A stretch of 64,000 nucleotides of DNA from the NCBI RefSeq assembly GCF_014217215.1, contig NZ_CP056080.1:558001-622000 (forward strand). Reading direction: 5' to 3'. The notes beneath the pieces are model-generated. The model was not told the origin of the DNA and searched no databases. It saw only the letters and a list, made by a program, of their open reading frames with translations. This DNA comes from Rothia nasimurium. Lineage in GTDB: Bacteria; Actinomycetota; Actinomycetes; Actinomycetales; Micrococcaceae. Made by a program: the position numbers and the translations under genes. This document shows, piece by piece, positions 17,765 to 26,358 of the stretch; positions within the stretch are counted from its first letter, which is position 1; each line of letters starts with the position of its first letter.

Positions 17765-18203
17765 TGCCCGTCAATCGTGGGGATTCGACGAGCACAACGG
17801 CGCCTCCGTTGGGACTAGGGGAAAGCACCCCAACGGGCAGGGAGCCAACACTGTGATGTGTTAAGGTGCAGAGCCGCCGCTGCTGGAACTTATCGAGCGG
17901 CTCTGCCCACCACACGCCAAAGCAGCCCCACCGCACAGGGCCGTTCGCGGGTTCTGTGCTCGGGCAAATATACACAACCCAATACACTTTCAGATGCTTT
18001 CGCAGGCACTGAAACGCTAAGTGCCAACACTGTTCGTGGGTGGTGACGCACAAGCTACACACTCACCACCAAGCGGAGGTGCCTCCAGGGAAGGGCACCC
18101 GTCACTTCAAAGAGGGTAGGGAGGCTCGCACCGCTTAACCGCTAGGGACAACATCAGCTCGGCTCCTGCAGTCCGTAAGGAGCCGGGCTGCTGTTGTTCT
18201 TTC
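17765..18203 (+). ncRNA. Candidate structured non-coding RNA, family not recognised
   Basis: A 440-base stretch with many strong consecutive stems on the plus strand: TGCCCGT/ACGGGCA (17765-17771 with 17833-17839) enclosing AACGG/CCGTT and GGGG/CCCC; GCAGAGCCGC/GCGGCTCTGC (17868-17877 with 17897-17906); GCACAG/CTGTGC with an inner CCG-TTCG-CGG tetraloop (17933-17959); GGCACT/AGTGCC (18005-18025); GGTGGTGA/TCACCACC (18039-18070); AAGCGG/CCGCTT (18071-18136) enclosing GGTGCC/GGCACC; then an intrinsic terminator. It lacks the conserved pieces of tmRNA, RNase P RNA or 4.5S RNA. The 5' end and promoter are not located. A minus-strand open frame (17694-18062) lacks protein-like features. Confidence 0.55.
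18148..18203 (+). terminator. Intrinsic terminator ending the RNA candidate
   Basis: 20-base arms 18148-18167 and 18178-18197 (ACAACATCAGC... against ...GCTGCTGTTGT) pair with only one or two mismatches, followed by TCTTTCC. It lies 95 bases before the sigma-factor gene. Confidence 0.8.
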
Positions 18204-18298
18204 CACAAAACTACTGCACGCGCGGCAGAATCCCGATAGTCTAATAGAATGCTCCACCACTCTAACTAGGGGTAACTCGCATAAATCCAGGGATTTTC

Positions 18299-20263
18299 AT
18301 GCAATCACACAACACCGCGCAACCAGCTACTGGCGGCCCCACCGACGAGCTGTTGCTCTCGGACGTCCGCGAAGGCAAGCTAGATTCGTTCGGCGTTCTG
18401 TATGAACGTTACGTGTCAATGGCTCGTGCCATTGCTTATAAGCACACCTCTAACAACACCCTCTCAGAAGACATCGTCTCGGAAGCCTTTGTGCGTGTGC
18501 TCCAGGCTCTCAAAAACGGTAAGGGCCCCCGAACATTCATGGGTGGGTACCTGGCCACCACTATCGCCCACCTGGCAGCGGAAAACGGGCTCATTGCTCA
18601 AAAGGAAGTTCCTAGTGAAGAGGAACACCTGGAGTCAATGGGTTCGCTGGACGAAACCGTCTTGAAATTACATGAGTCCGATGAGCTCATCAGTGCCTTT
18701 ACAGGTTTGCCGGAACGTTGGCAGACCGTGCTCTGGATGACCGAGGTTGAAGATAAGAAGCCTCGCGAAGTTGCCCAGATCATGAACCTTTCTGCCAACG
18801 CTGTTTCGGCGCTGGCAGCCCGTGCTCGTGAGAGCCTTCGCGAAGGTTTCTTGCGGGCCCATCAGAACGCGCCGAAGACCGACGAATGCGCCCAGTACTC
18901 ACCTCATCTGAGCTCTATGGTGCGTGGCTCCCTGACCAAAAAACGTAGCGAAGCCTTGCGTCTGCATCTGTCGGTGTGCTCCTATTGCACCTCGGAATAT
19001 CTGACCCTGGCCGGTATCAACAAGTCCATGCGCGTTTGGGTTTTCCCCGTGCTGGCGGGCTTGGTGCCCGTTATTACCGATGGTTCCAAGGTGCTGCTGC
19101 CCTTCCTCGCCGGTGGCGTAGCCGGTGGAGCAGCCGCCGGTGCTGGAGTTCAGAGCGGTCTCTTCTCAGGGCTGGGGGGCGGACGCTGGACGCCCGGCAG
19201 CCAGGCTTTAGCGGGTGCTGCCGCTGTCGTAACCGCTATTGGTGCGGTTGCCGGTGGTATGGCTCTGGTCAATAATTCTTCGGCAGGGTCGGCGGCCATC
19301 AGCGCAGACTCTCAGCTGCAGACTCCGAAGGCTCAAGCAAATGAAGAAAATTCTGGAGTCACCGATAGCCTGGTGAATGAGCCCCAGAATGTTTCTAGGG
19401 GTATGACCGCTGAAACCCTTCGCTCATCTGTGGCTGCTAACGACCCTTCCGCAGTGCAGGGGAACAATAGCGCTAACGGCGGGGGCTCCACAAATTCTTT
19501 GGCCCAGGCAGCGGGTTCAGAAAATGCTACCTCCCAGCAGGCCGATGCTGACCAAGGCGCTAACGCTGCTGCCCCAGTAGCTAGTAGTGGCGAAACCGAA
19601 TCTGCTGTGTCGACAGGCAACCCATCTGCCCCTTCGCAGGGGAACGCTGCCTCTGTTGCTGAGCCGGTTGCAGTGCAAGTCCCCAATGCTAATCCTGAGC
19701 TGCCTGGTGCCCCTGAAACACCTGCTAATCCTGTAGAGCCTAGTGCTCCAGTAGCTCCTTCTGCCCCGGTGGATTCGGCTATACCCGGTGAGCCGGTTGC
19801 GCCGACTGATCCTGTAGGGCCGGTGGCCCCTGCAGAGCCCAGTACACCAGAGCCTGAAGCTCCTGTGGTTCCTAGTGAACCTACTGACCCGGCCGAGCCT
19901 GTTGAACCGACCGACCCGACAGTTCCCGTTGAACCGACTGACCCGACGGTTCCCGTTGAACCGGTTGACCCTGTTGATCCCACGGTTCCGGTCGAGCCGA
20001 CAATTCCAGACTATGATTCCTGGCTGGGAAGCGCTGACTACTACCAGCTCATAGCATCGATACCGTGGGACGCTATTGGTCAGCCCATCGGAGATAACCG
20101 GATGTGCATGATCACCTTTATCGTCACTGACACTGAAGGCGCCAACTGGCCCTCCGGTTTCGCCACCTACTTGCCGCCCGTCCTTATCGAATCTCCGTAT
20201 GCCGCCTACCTGCTCGAAGGCTACCTCGGCCTCAGCAAGATTCAAGACATCACGTGCTACTAG
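18299..20263 (+). CDS. ECF-type sigma factor fused to zinc-finger/membrane/extracellular tail
   Basis: 654 residues. Residues 15-190 are a sigma-70 ECF protein: region 2 (FGVLYERYVSMARAIAY, DIVSEAFVRVL) and region 4 helix-turn-helix (PREVAQIMNLSANAVSALAARA). Next comes an anti-sigma-like zinc motif H223-x3-C227-x2-C230, hydrophobic segments at about 244-262 and 302-325, then a long Ser/Ala/Pro-rich stretch with repeated EPTDPTVPVEP units (about 500-585) and a small C-terminal domain with two Cys (about 601 and 653), presumably outside the cell. Sigma and anti-sigma parts thus appear in one polypeptide, which implies release by proteolysis or conformational control. No separate anti-sigma gene is adjacent. 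Target genes unknown. Confidence 0.85.
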   Translation: MQSHNTAQPATGGPTDELLLSDVREGKLDSFGVLYERYVSMARAIAYKHTSNNTLSEDIVSEAFVRVLQALKNGKGPRTFMGGYLATTIAHLAAENGLIAQKEVPSEEEHLESMGSLDETVLKLHESDELISAFTGLPERWQTVLWMTEVEDKKPREVAQIMNLSANAVSALAARARESLREGFLRAHQNAPKTDECAQYSPHLSSMVRGSLTKKRSEALRLHLSVCSYCTSEYLTLAGINKSMRVWVFPVLAGLVPVITDGSKVLLPFLAGGVAGGAAAGAGVQSGLFSGLGGGRWTPGSQALAGAAAVVTAIGAVAGGMALVNNSSAGSAAISADSQLQTPKAQANEENSGVTDSLVNEPQNVSRGMTAETLRSSVAANDPSAVQGNNSANGGGSTNSLAQAAGSENATSQQADADQGANAAAPVASSGETESAVSTGNPSAPSQGNAASVAEPVAVQVPNANPELPGAPETPANPVEPSAPVAPSAPVDSAIPGEPVAPTDPVGPVAPAEPSTPEPEAPVVPSEPTDPAEPVEPTDPTVPVEPTDPTVPVEPVDPVDPTVPVEPTIPDYDSWLGSADYYQLIASIPWDAIGQPIGDNRMCMITFIVTDTEGANWPSGFATYLPPVLIESPYAAYLLEGYLGLSKIQDITCY

Positions 20264-20265
20264 AT

Positions 20266-20309
20266 AAAAGCGCCTGCTGCTTCTCGTACGAGATACAGTA
20301 GGCGCTTTT
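20266..20309 (+). terminator. Terminator after sigma-fusion gene
   Basis: AAAAGCGCCTGCTG and CAGTAGGCGCTTTT form a stem with one mismatch and a 16-base loop, ending in T4. Confidence 0.88.
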
Positions 20310-20391
20310 CTCAAGCCTCTAGCGGAACACCGGGGATATCCCAGCTAGAACATCTACTCTGGTAATCAAGCCCCAACGAAAGGACTCTTTT

Positions 20392-21285
20392 ATGCACAGC
20401 CATAACAACGGCCTCAAAACAGCCCTCTTGATGGGGTCAATGGTTGGTTTTCTCCTCCTCATCGGAGCAGGGTTTGCCTACTTCACCCGAAGCTCCATCT
20501 TTATCCTGATTTTTGGTCTTATCGGGGTAGGTACCGTAGCCTACACCTACTGGAACTCCGACAAGCTCGCTATCCGCTCCATGAACGCCTACCCGGTTAC
20601 CCGCGAGCAGATTCCCGGCCTCTATGCCATCGTTGAAGAGCTCTCTGCTAAGGCAAACCAGCCCATGCCCAAGCTCTACGTTGCCCCGACCATGACCCCC
20701 AACGCCTTCGCTACTGGCCGTAACCCCCAGAACGCCGCGGTCTGCTGCACCGAGGGTATTCTGCAGCTACTCGATGAGCGCGAGATGCGCGGTGTGATTG
20801 GCCATGAGCTCATGCATGTTTACAACCGCGATATTCTGACCGGTTCAATTGCCGCCGCTATCGCATCTGTCATCGGTACTATCGCCCAGTTCGCTACCTT
20901 CGGCGCCATGTTTGGCGGTAACCGCGAAGAGAACCGCGGTGGTGGCCTCATCTTCACCCTACTCATCGCCTTCCTAGCGCCTCTGGCCTCAGCCGTTATG
21001 CAAATGGCTATTAGTCGCACCCGTGAATACGATGCCGACGAGGATGGCGCCCGCCTCACCGGCGACCCGCTGGCACTAGCATCCGCCCTGCACAAGCTGG
21101 AAAACGGGGTGTCACGCTACCCCATGAACCCCGAAAACCGCCAAACCGCAGGTGCAGCCTCCATGATGATTGCTAACCCCTTCCGAGGCGGTGGTTCGAT
21201 TAAGAACCTGATGGCTACCCACCCACCCATGGCTGACCGTATCGCCCGCCTCGAAAATATGGCTCGTCAGAACGGGCAGCTCTAG
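20392..21285 (+). CDS. htpX: HtpX membrane zinc metalloprotease
   Basis: M48-family protease of membrane-protein quality control. 297 residues; two N-terminal helices (about 10-52), then the HExxH zinc site H138-E139-L-M-H142 and two further hydrophobic segments (about 155-205). The third ligand is probably the Glu in SRTREYDADEDGA. AAAGGA precedes the ATG. Usually stress induced; no regulator site is obvious here. Confidence 0.95.
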   Translation: MHSHNNGLKTALLMGSMVGFLLLIGAGFAYFTRSSIFILIFGLIGVGTVAYTYWNSDKLAIRSMNAYPVTREQIPGLYAIVEELSAKANQPMPKLYVAPTMTPNAFATGRNPQNAAVCCTEGILQLLDEREMRGVIGHELMHVYNRDILTGSIAAAIASVIGTIAQFATFGAMFGGNREENRGGGLIFTLLIAFLAPLASAVMQMAISRTREYDADEDGARLTGDPLALASALHKLENGVSRYPMNPENRQTAGAASMMIANPFRGGGSIKNLMATHPPMADRIARLENMARQNGQL

Positions 21286-21340
21286 ACCTCAGATCACGCT
21301 GACTAAAAGTTGACCGTACAAATCTGAACAGGTTAAAGAA

Positions 21341-21373
21341 GCGCTCCCCGCATACCAGGTATGCGGGGAGCGC
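21341..21373. terminator. Terminator between htpX and yajQ
   Basis: Perfect 14-bp stem GCGCTCCCCGCATA/TATGCGGGGAGCGC, loop of 5, between convergent genes; only a short T-run. Confidence 0.75.
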
Positions 21374-21408
21374 GTTTGAGGGGCGGACGTCCGCCACGGG
21401 GCAGTTGC

Positions 21409-21900
21409 CTAGCGGTAGTTAACGAACTGCAGGTCAACCTCAAGGTCGGCGCCCTTGAGCAGAGCAATGACGTCCTGCAGGTCATCGCGGGACTTAGAGG
21501 TTACGCGCAGCTCATCGCCCTGAATGGTGGCCTTGACCGATTTGGGGCCCTCCTCGCGAATGAGCTTAGAGATTTTCTTGGCCTGGTCCTGGGCAATACC
21601 CTCCTTGATGGAAGACTCAATGCGGTATTCCTTGCCTGACGCGTAGGGGGCGCCGGAATCAAGGGACTTGAGCGAGATACCGCGCTTGACCAGCTTGGAC
21701 TGGAAGACATCGAGCACGGCCAGAGCACGCTCTTCGGAGTTTGCCTTAATCAGGATCTTTTCGCCGGAGAAATCAATCTCAGCGCCGACACCGCGGAAGT
21801 CATAGCGCTGGGCTACTTCCTTCTGGGCCTGGTTGAGGGCGTTAGAAACTTCCTGCTTATCGACCTTTGAAACAACGTCGAATGATGAATCGCTTGCCAC
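21409..21900 (-). CDS. YajQ-family nucleotide-binding protein
   Basis: 163 residues, the usual YajQ length, starting [22 protein letters not shown] and containing [20 protein letters not shown]. Members in other bacteria bind c-di-GMP or nucleic acid; the role in this organism is unknown. Soluble and monocistronic. Confidence 0.93.
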   Translation of the reverse strand: MASDSSFDVVSKVDKQEVSNALNQAQKEVAQRYDFRGVGAEIDFSGEKILIKANSEERALAVLDVFQSKLVKRGISLKSLDSGAPYASGKEYRIESSIKEGIAQDQAKKISKLIREEGPKSVKATIQGDELRVTSKSRDDLQDVIALLKGADLEVDLQFVNYR

Positions 21901-22079
21901 GGGTATTTACCTCTTCTGCTTGTAGACGGTGTGACTTATGCCCCTGACATAACGGTGCGGGGAGGGGCTTCTCTACAAAGGTACCCTGTTTTTCGGAGGG
22001 TATGCAGGTTATCTCAATCGTTATGAAACTGTGACACCATTCTCAGCTAAAGTTCATCTTGGTTTGGGAGGATAAAGTC

Positions 22080-22490
22080 ATGGCTGAAAAGAAGACAGCT
22101 GCCCACGCTGCAGCCGGTATACAGCCCGGCTCAGGAACCACTCCGGCAGCGCACCAGGTACTAGCTGTAACCGACGAGACCATGCAACGAGCGTATGAAG
22201 CTCTCGTTGCAGATTTGACGATGGAAGGCTTTGTGGCCTCCGATGAGTCGCATGCGTCGAACGGAGTCTCGCCTAAGACCGAACAGGCCCCAGATTTTGC
22301 CCGTGGGCTAGGTCAAACCCTGCACGATGCTGATTTAGTCGCTAGATTCGAGGGCGTGAAAGAAAACCTCTCCCGCGAAATTCGTGGCGGTATGTGCACC
22401 CCCGACCAGGCTTATGCCTACCTAGAAAACCTTGAAATATTGCTCCTGCTAGAGCAAGAAGCCCTCGCGACAAGCTCTGCATCCAACTAG
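22080..22490 (+). CDS. Hypothetical protein, 136 aa
   Basis: Start ATG 22080 (MAEKKTAAHAA) follows GGGAGG at good distance. The first 30 residues are Ala/Gly/Thr-rich and look disordered; the rest is helical and acidic (ARGLGQTLHDADLVARFEGV, YLENLEILLLLEQEAL). No signal peptide, membrane helix or known motif. A GC-rich hairpin CCGACCGGC/GCCGGTCGG at 22498-22532 follows. I do not recognise it. Confidence 0.7.
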   Translation: MAEKKTAAHAAAGIQPGSGTTPAAHQVLAVTDETMQRAYEALVADLTMEGFVASDESHASNGVSPKTEQAPDFARGLGQTLHDADLVARFEGVKENLSREIRGGMCTPDQAYAYLENLEILLLLEQEALATSSASN

Positions 22491-22571
22491 CCTCACCCCG
22501 ACCGGCCTCCGCTCTCACAGCGCGCCGGTCGGCCCGCTTAAGTGGTCTTTACAACAAAAGCTACTTTCGGT

Positions 22572-22600
22572 TTGGCAAGCTGCCTAAAAGTGTGTAAAGT
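22572..22600 (+). promoter_or_regulatory. tRNA-Tyr promoter
   Basis: TTGGCA (22572-22577) and TAAAGT (22595-22600) with a 17-base spacer; the tRNA begins about 44 bases after the -10. Confidence 0.7.
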
Positions 22601-22644
22601 ATTCTACTGTTCGCTCAAACGAACACATTCAAGAAATTGAATAC

Positions 22645-22726
22645 GGCAGATTACCCGAGCGGCCAAAGGGGGCTGACTGTAAATCAGCTGGCATTGCCTA
22701 CGGGGGTTCAAATCCCTCATCTGCCA
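22645..22726 (+). tRNA. tRNA-Tyr (GTA)
   Basis: Acceptor arms GGCAGAT/ATCTGCC, anticodon loop CTGTAAA giving GTA, long variable arm and GGTTCAAATCC T-arm. CCA is not encoded. Confidence 0.97.
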
Positions 22727-22731
22727 CAGTG

Positions 22732-22763
22732 AAAATCCCGCCTCACACGAGGCGGGATTTTTT
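22732..22763 (+). terminator. Terminator after tRNA-Tyr
   Basis: AATCCCGCCTC/GAGGCGGGATT with a 4-base loop and a T-run. Confidence 0.93.
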
Positions 22764-22812
22764 ATTCCCATCGTGGGCTAGCTTCATTATCAGAGAAACC
22801 GGCCACAGTCTT

Positions 22813-22848
22813 TAGACAAGCCCCGATAAAACCGGTAGCGTGTTTCTC
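22813..22848 (+). promoter_or_regulatory. Thioredoxin promoter, predicted leaderless
   Basis: TAGACA (22813-22818), 17-base spacer, TAGCGT (22836-22841), then 7 bases to ATG 22849. No ribosome-binding site precedes the ATG. Confidence 0.6.
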
Positions 22849-23229
22849 ATGGCAACCATTGAAATTACCCAGGAAAACCTGACCCAGAACGTCGAAAACT
22901 CAGACATTCTCTTCCTCGACTTCTGGGCCGATTGGTGCGGCCCCTGCAAGCAGTTTGGCCCCATCTTCGAAGCTGCATCTGAAAAGCACGCCGATATCAC
23001 CTTCGGCAAGGTCGACACCGAAGACCAGCAGCAGCTGGCCGCCGCAGCAGGTATCACCTCTATCCCCACCATCATGGGCTTCCGCGAGGGCGTTCTCGTC
23101 TTCTCTCAGCCCGGTGCCCTGAATGCCCAGCAGTTCGACCAGATTATCGACGCGGTCAAGGGTCTGGATATGGCCGAGGTGCACAAGCAGGTTGCCGAGG
23201 CTGAAGCAGCCCAGGCTGAGCAGGCCTAA
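22849..23229 (+). CDS. Thioredoxin
   Basis: 126-residue thiol-disulfide oxidoreductase with active site W29-C30-G-P-C33 and cis-proline in SIPTIM. The protein has a C-terminal extension beyond the normal 105-110 residues that is Ala/Glu/Gln rich (EVHKQVAEAEAAQAEQA). No signal peptide, so cytoplasmic. Start at 22849 gives MATIEIT; the ATG at 22840 is less likely given the promoter position. Confidence 0.95.
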   Translation: MATIEITQENLTQNVENSDILFLDFWADWCGPCKQFGPIFEAASEKHADITFGKVDTEDQQQLAAAAGITSIPTIMGFREGVLVFSQPGALNAQQFDQIIDAVKGLDMAEVHKQVAEAEAAQAEQA

Positions 23230-23250
23230 AGCCACTAACTTTCTTTATAT

Positions 23251-23285
23251 AAGTCGCCCTCCCCCTAACTGGGGGAGGGCGACTT
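23251..23285. terminator. Terminator between thioredoxin and glycosylase
   Basis: Perfect 15-bp stem AAGTCGCCCTCCCCC with its complement, 5-base loop; convergent genes on both sides. Confidence 0.85.
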
Positions 23286-23289
23286 CGTC

Positions 23290-24297
23290 TTAGAAGGAGC
23301 GCATATCCTGCGGGGCATACCGGGGGCCGCGGCGCGGTTCGCTGATCCCGGCGGCCTTGATGAGGGCCACGACCCGCTGGCGGTGCCCGGCATAGGGGGC
23401 AAGTAGCTCTACCATGCGGGCGTCATCGCCGCGGGTACCATCGAAGGCGTAGGTGACGTGGTGGGCAAGGTGGTAGTCGCCCACGCTGACGGCGTCGGGG
23501 TGGCCGCAGTAGCGTTGCAGGGTTTCTGCGATGGTCCAGGGGCCAATACCGGGAACCGAGTTGAGCGCCCGGGCGAGTTCGCTCACGCTGTGCTGGGAGG
23601 CAAACCGTTCGAAGGACTCAGCCCGGTTCGCATAGTGCGCCATGGCAGATGAGCGGGAGCGGTCAAAGCCGGCGCGGTGGTAGGCCCAGTCAGGAATCTG
23701 GGCAAAGGCGGACGCCTGCGGGAAAATAACAAGCCCCGGCGGCTGGTCGGGGAGCCCAGTTGCAAGAGCTGGTTCACCGTACTGGCGTAGCAGGGCCCGC
23801 ATACCTCCCATAGCCTCGATGCCGGTGACTCGCTGTTCGGTGATGGCCAGTAGCAGGTTCTGCGAGAGCAGGCCAATAGAGGGTAGCCGCAGCCCCGGCG
23901 CCTCGGCCCGGGCCCGCACCAGTCTAGCGGGTAGCTTCCCCCAGGCCTCTGAGGCGTAGAAGCCGGCCCAGCGGTCCTGCTCACCCACCCAGCCCGGCAC
24001 GCGAGCCGCAAAAGCTTCCAAGGCGGACGCAGATGATGTACCGCTAGGGGAGCTGTCACCTGCCCAAACCGTTACCTCAATCGGGGCACACAGGTCGGCG
24101 GGGCGCGTCCTGGCAAAACGAACAAGCAGCCCCACCCCAGCTTCGCGGGCAGTCGCCCAAAAAACAGGGCCAGCAGGCCCGGCTACCTGACGAAAGAGGG
24201 GGTCAAAGGCTCCGCGCTGTAGGGGCGCAAAGGTCTGGCCCAGGTGTACCCGATGGGTTGGTTCCAGAACAAAACGCGCGCGTAACATGCTCACCAT
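23290..24297 (-). CDS. DNA-3-methyladenine glycosylase, AlkA/HhH-GPD type
   Basis: Base-excision repair enzyme for alkylated purines. 335 residues with an N-terminal AlkA-like beta part and the helix-hairpin-helix LNSVPGIGPWTIAETLQ near residue 250, followed by the catalytic Asp in SVGDYHLAHHV. The region VPGWVGEQDRWAGFYASEAW is somewhat divergent. Monocistronic; no sign of an adaptive-response partner (Ada) nearby. Confidence 0.88.
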   Translation of the reverse strand: MVSMLRARFVLEPTHRVHLGQTFAPLQRGAFDPLFRQVAGPAGPVFWATAREAGVGLLVRFARTRPADLCAPIEVTVWAGDSSPSGTSSASALEAFAARVPGWVGEQDRWAGFYASEAWGKLPARLVRARAEAPGLRLPSIGLLSQNLLLAITEQRVTGIEAMGGMRALLRQYGEPALATGLPDQPPGLVIFPQASAFAQIPDWAYHRAGFDRSRSSAMAHYANRAESFERFASQHSVSELARALNSVPGIGPWTIAETLQRYCGHPDAVSVGDYHLAHHVTYAFDGTRGDDARMVELLAPYAGHRQRVVALIKAAGISEPRRGPRYAPQDMRSF

Positions 24298-24402
24298 CGT
24301 CTCACACCCGCTCTACCTGACCCACAGAACTACTTTGCTGTCTATACTCGTACAAGACGCCGCACCCGTGGCACCTACCCCAACCTCAGACGAAGAAGGC
24401 GC

Positions 24403-26007
24403 ATGAGCTCCCCCCTACTGCCCGCAGAAGCCCACCCCATCAGGGCGCGTATCAGCGCTGCAGCCCTGGCCCTAGCTGTCTTTGCCCTTTACAGCGTCTA
24501 CTCCTGGCTGCAGTGGCGGCACTACGTGGTGCCCTCCTGGGATCTGGGTATCTTCTCGCAGCTGGCTAAGGCATATGCCTCGGGCCAGGCCCCGATTGTG
24601 CCGATCAAGGGGGAGGGGTTCAACCTGCTGGGGGACCACTTCCACCCCGTCACGGTGCTACTGACTCCCTTCTACTGGCTCTGGCCTACACCCGCCACCC
24701 TGCTCTATGTACAAAACGGGCTGGTCGCCCTATCTGTCTACCTGCTAGTGCGTTTTGCCCAGCGAATCCTGGCCCCCTGGGCAGCCCTGGCCCTGGGCCT
24801 TGCCTACGCCCTGAGCTTCGGTATTCAGCAGGCTGTAGCCGTTCAATTCCACGAGGTTGCCTTCGCCCTGCCCCTGTTCGTCATGAGCCTGGGCTACCTG
24901 GCTATGACCCGCCTGACGGATGCCCCCGCCCCCCTGCTGCGCCGTGCCATCTACTGGGCTGCCCCCCTGGTCTTCGTCAAAGAGGACGTCGGCATCACGG
25001 TTTTCGTGATCGGGCTCGTCGCCCTGGCCCGCACCGGCTGGCTCTCAACCGCCAGCAGCATAGCCTTCCCGTCGGCGTCCGCCCCGGTACGCCCCCGCCG
25101 CGAACGCTACCGCACCCTGCTGCGTTCCTGGGGCAACACCCCCGCGGTCGCCGAAGCCAGCCTACTCATGCTCTGGGGAATAGTCTGGCCCCTGCTCGCC
25201 ATTGGCCTTATCCTGCCCCACTTCAACACCGGGGGAGTCTTCGACTACTCCGACAAACTCGACATCGCAGCGGCTATTGGTGACCCCCTCAGTGCCTTCG
25301 CCCAGCTCTTCTACCCCTGGCAAAAAACCGCCACGCTCGGCCTGCTCCTGCTCACCGGCGTCCTGGCCTGGACCACCAGCCCCCTCGCCCTCATCGCAGC
25401 CCCCACCCTCATCTGGCGTTTCCTTTCACCCCAAGAGGGCTACTGGGAACCCACCTGGCACTACAACCTCGTGCTCATGCCCATCGTCTTCACCGCCCTG
25501 CTCGATGTGCTTGCCCGCGCCGTCGCCCGCACACACGTCCCCGCCTATCGGCTCGGGGCAACACCCGCCGGACGCACCGTCCGTACAATCCTTGCAACCC
25601 TGCGCCACCGCGCCCCGGTAGCCCTGCCCGCGCTCGCCCTCATCATCGGCCTAGGACTCCTGCCCAACCAGCCCCTGGCCCAGCTGACTGACCCAGACTT
25701 TGCCACCACGGAGCTTTCCACCGCTGACCAGATGAAGGCCGAAGCTATTGCCGCTATCCCAGAAGGTGCCACCGTAGCTGCCGACCTCTCCGTCCTCACC
25801 TACCTGGTGCCCAACCACACCGCCTACTGGATCGGCCACTCCGGGGAACCCGGCCCCGACTACGTGCTCGTCGACAAACTTGGCAGCGCCTGGGGCGGCA
25901 ACCCGCCCAGCAGCGCCGTCGCCTACGCCACCGACCGCTACGGTACCGCCACCTACATTCACTACCGCACCATCGGCACCATCGACATCGCCGTCCGCAC
26001 CCGCTAG
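24403..26007 (+). CDS. DUF2079 membrane protein
   Basis: 534 residues, about 8-9 helices. The N-terminal block with SWDLGIFSQLAKAYASGQAP and LGDHFHPVTVLLTPFYWL is the DUF2079 signature, thought to be a glycosyltransferase-C-like membrane fold; substrate unknown. The C-terminal external part (about 430-534) has DYVLVDKLGSAW. A TATACT box is present at about 24340, 60 bases upstream. Confidence 0.85.
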   Translation: MSSPLLPAEAHPIRARISAAALALAVFALYSVYSWLQWRHYVVPSWDLGIFSQLAKAYASGQAPIVPIKGEGFNLLGDHFHPVTVLLTPFYWLWPTPATLLYVQNGLVALSVYLLVRFAQRILAPWAALALGLAYALSFGIQQAVAVQFHEVAFALPLFVMSLGYLAMTRLTDAPAPLLRRAIYWAAPLVFVKEDVGITVFVIGLVALARTGWLSTASSIAFPSASAPVRPRRERYRTLLRSWGNTPAVAEASLLMLWGIVWPLLAIGLILPHFNTGGVFDYSDKLDIAAAIGDPLSAFAQLFYPWQKTATLGLLLLTGVLAWTTSPLALIAAPTLIWRFLSPQEGYWEPTWHYNLVLMPIVFTALLDVLARAVARTHVPAYRLGATPAGRTVRTILATLRHRAPVALPALALIIGLGLLPNQPLAQLTDPDFATTELSTADQMKAEAIAAIPEGATVAADLSVLTYLVPNHTAYWIGHSGEPGPDYVLVDKLGSAWGGNPPSSAVAYATDRYGTATYIHYRTIGTIDIAVRTR

Positions 26008-26358
26008 CTGTACCCTCTATCACCACCCGGGCCCAAAACGCCCAAACTAGGGTAGAATTGAAAACGTAAGACTCGGGAACCCCCGACCATTTCTCTTCAG
26101 CGCCCACGCCCGCTACTGGCACACAACCACAGGGCCACGCGCGTTCAACGAACATACTTAGGCTAAGCAGACCGTTGAACCTTCGACTAGAGAACCTGAT
26201 GTGTAATCAGCTCGCCCAAGCGCGCACCCCTGATAGCCAGCGCCCACGAACCGAAGACCTCTGATCTTTGAGGCCCCTCGCGAGCATTCCACGGGGACAC
26301 CCCGTACAGCACCTCCACCTCAGTGAGAGTGCTGAAACCCCACTCGATGAGGACAACA
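26008..26358 (+). other. Long leader region of DEAD-box helicase gene
   Basis: 350 bases without a gene. Contains a -10-like TAGAAT near 26052 and hairpins GTTCAACG/CGTTGAAC (26143-26150 with 26173-26180) and ACGGGG-ACA-CCCCGT (26292-26306). Long structured leaders are usual for cold-shock helicase genes; the function here is inferred. Confidence 0.4.

Noticed and set aside
17694-18062. Minus-strand open frame of 122 codons in the gap after the Fur gene
   Set aside because: No ribosome-binding site, atypical residue mix (many W, C, R), and it runs antisense across the hairpin-rich region; RNA structure explains the stretch better.
17765-18203. tmRNA or RNase P RNA
   Set aside because: No tag frame, no tRNA-like 3' end, no GAGGAAAGUCC-type or other conserved RNase P segments; GGGGATTCGACG alone is not enough.
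18299-20263. Two separate genes, sigma factor and surface protein
   Set aside because: No stop, no internal ribosome-binding site and a continuous frame from region 4 through the zinc motif and the tail.
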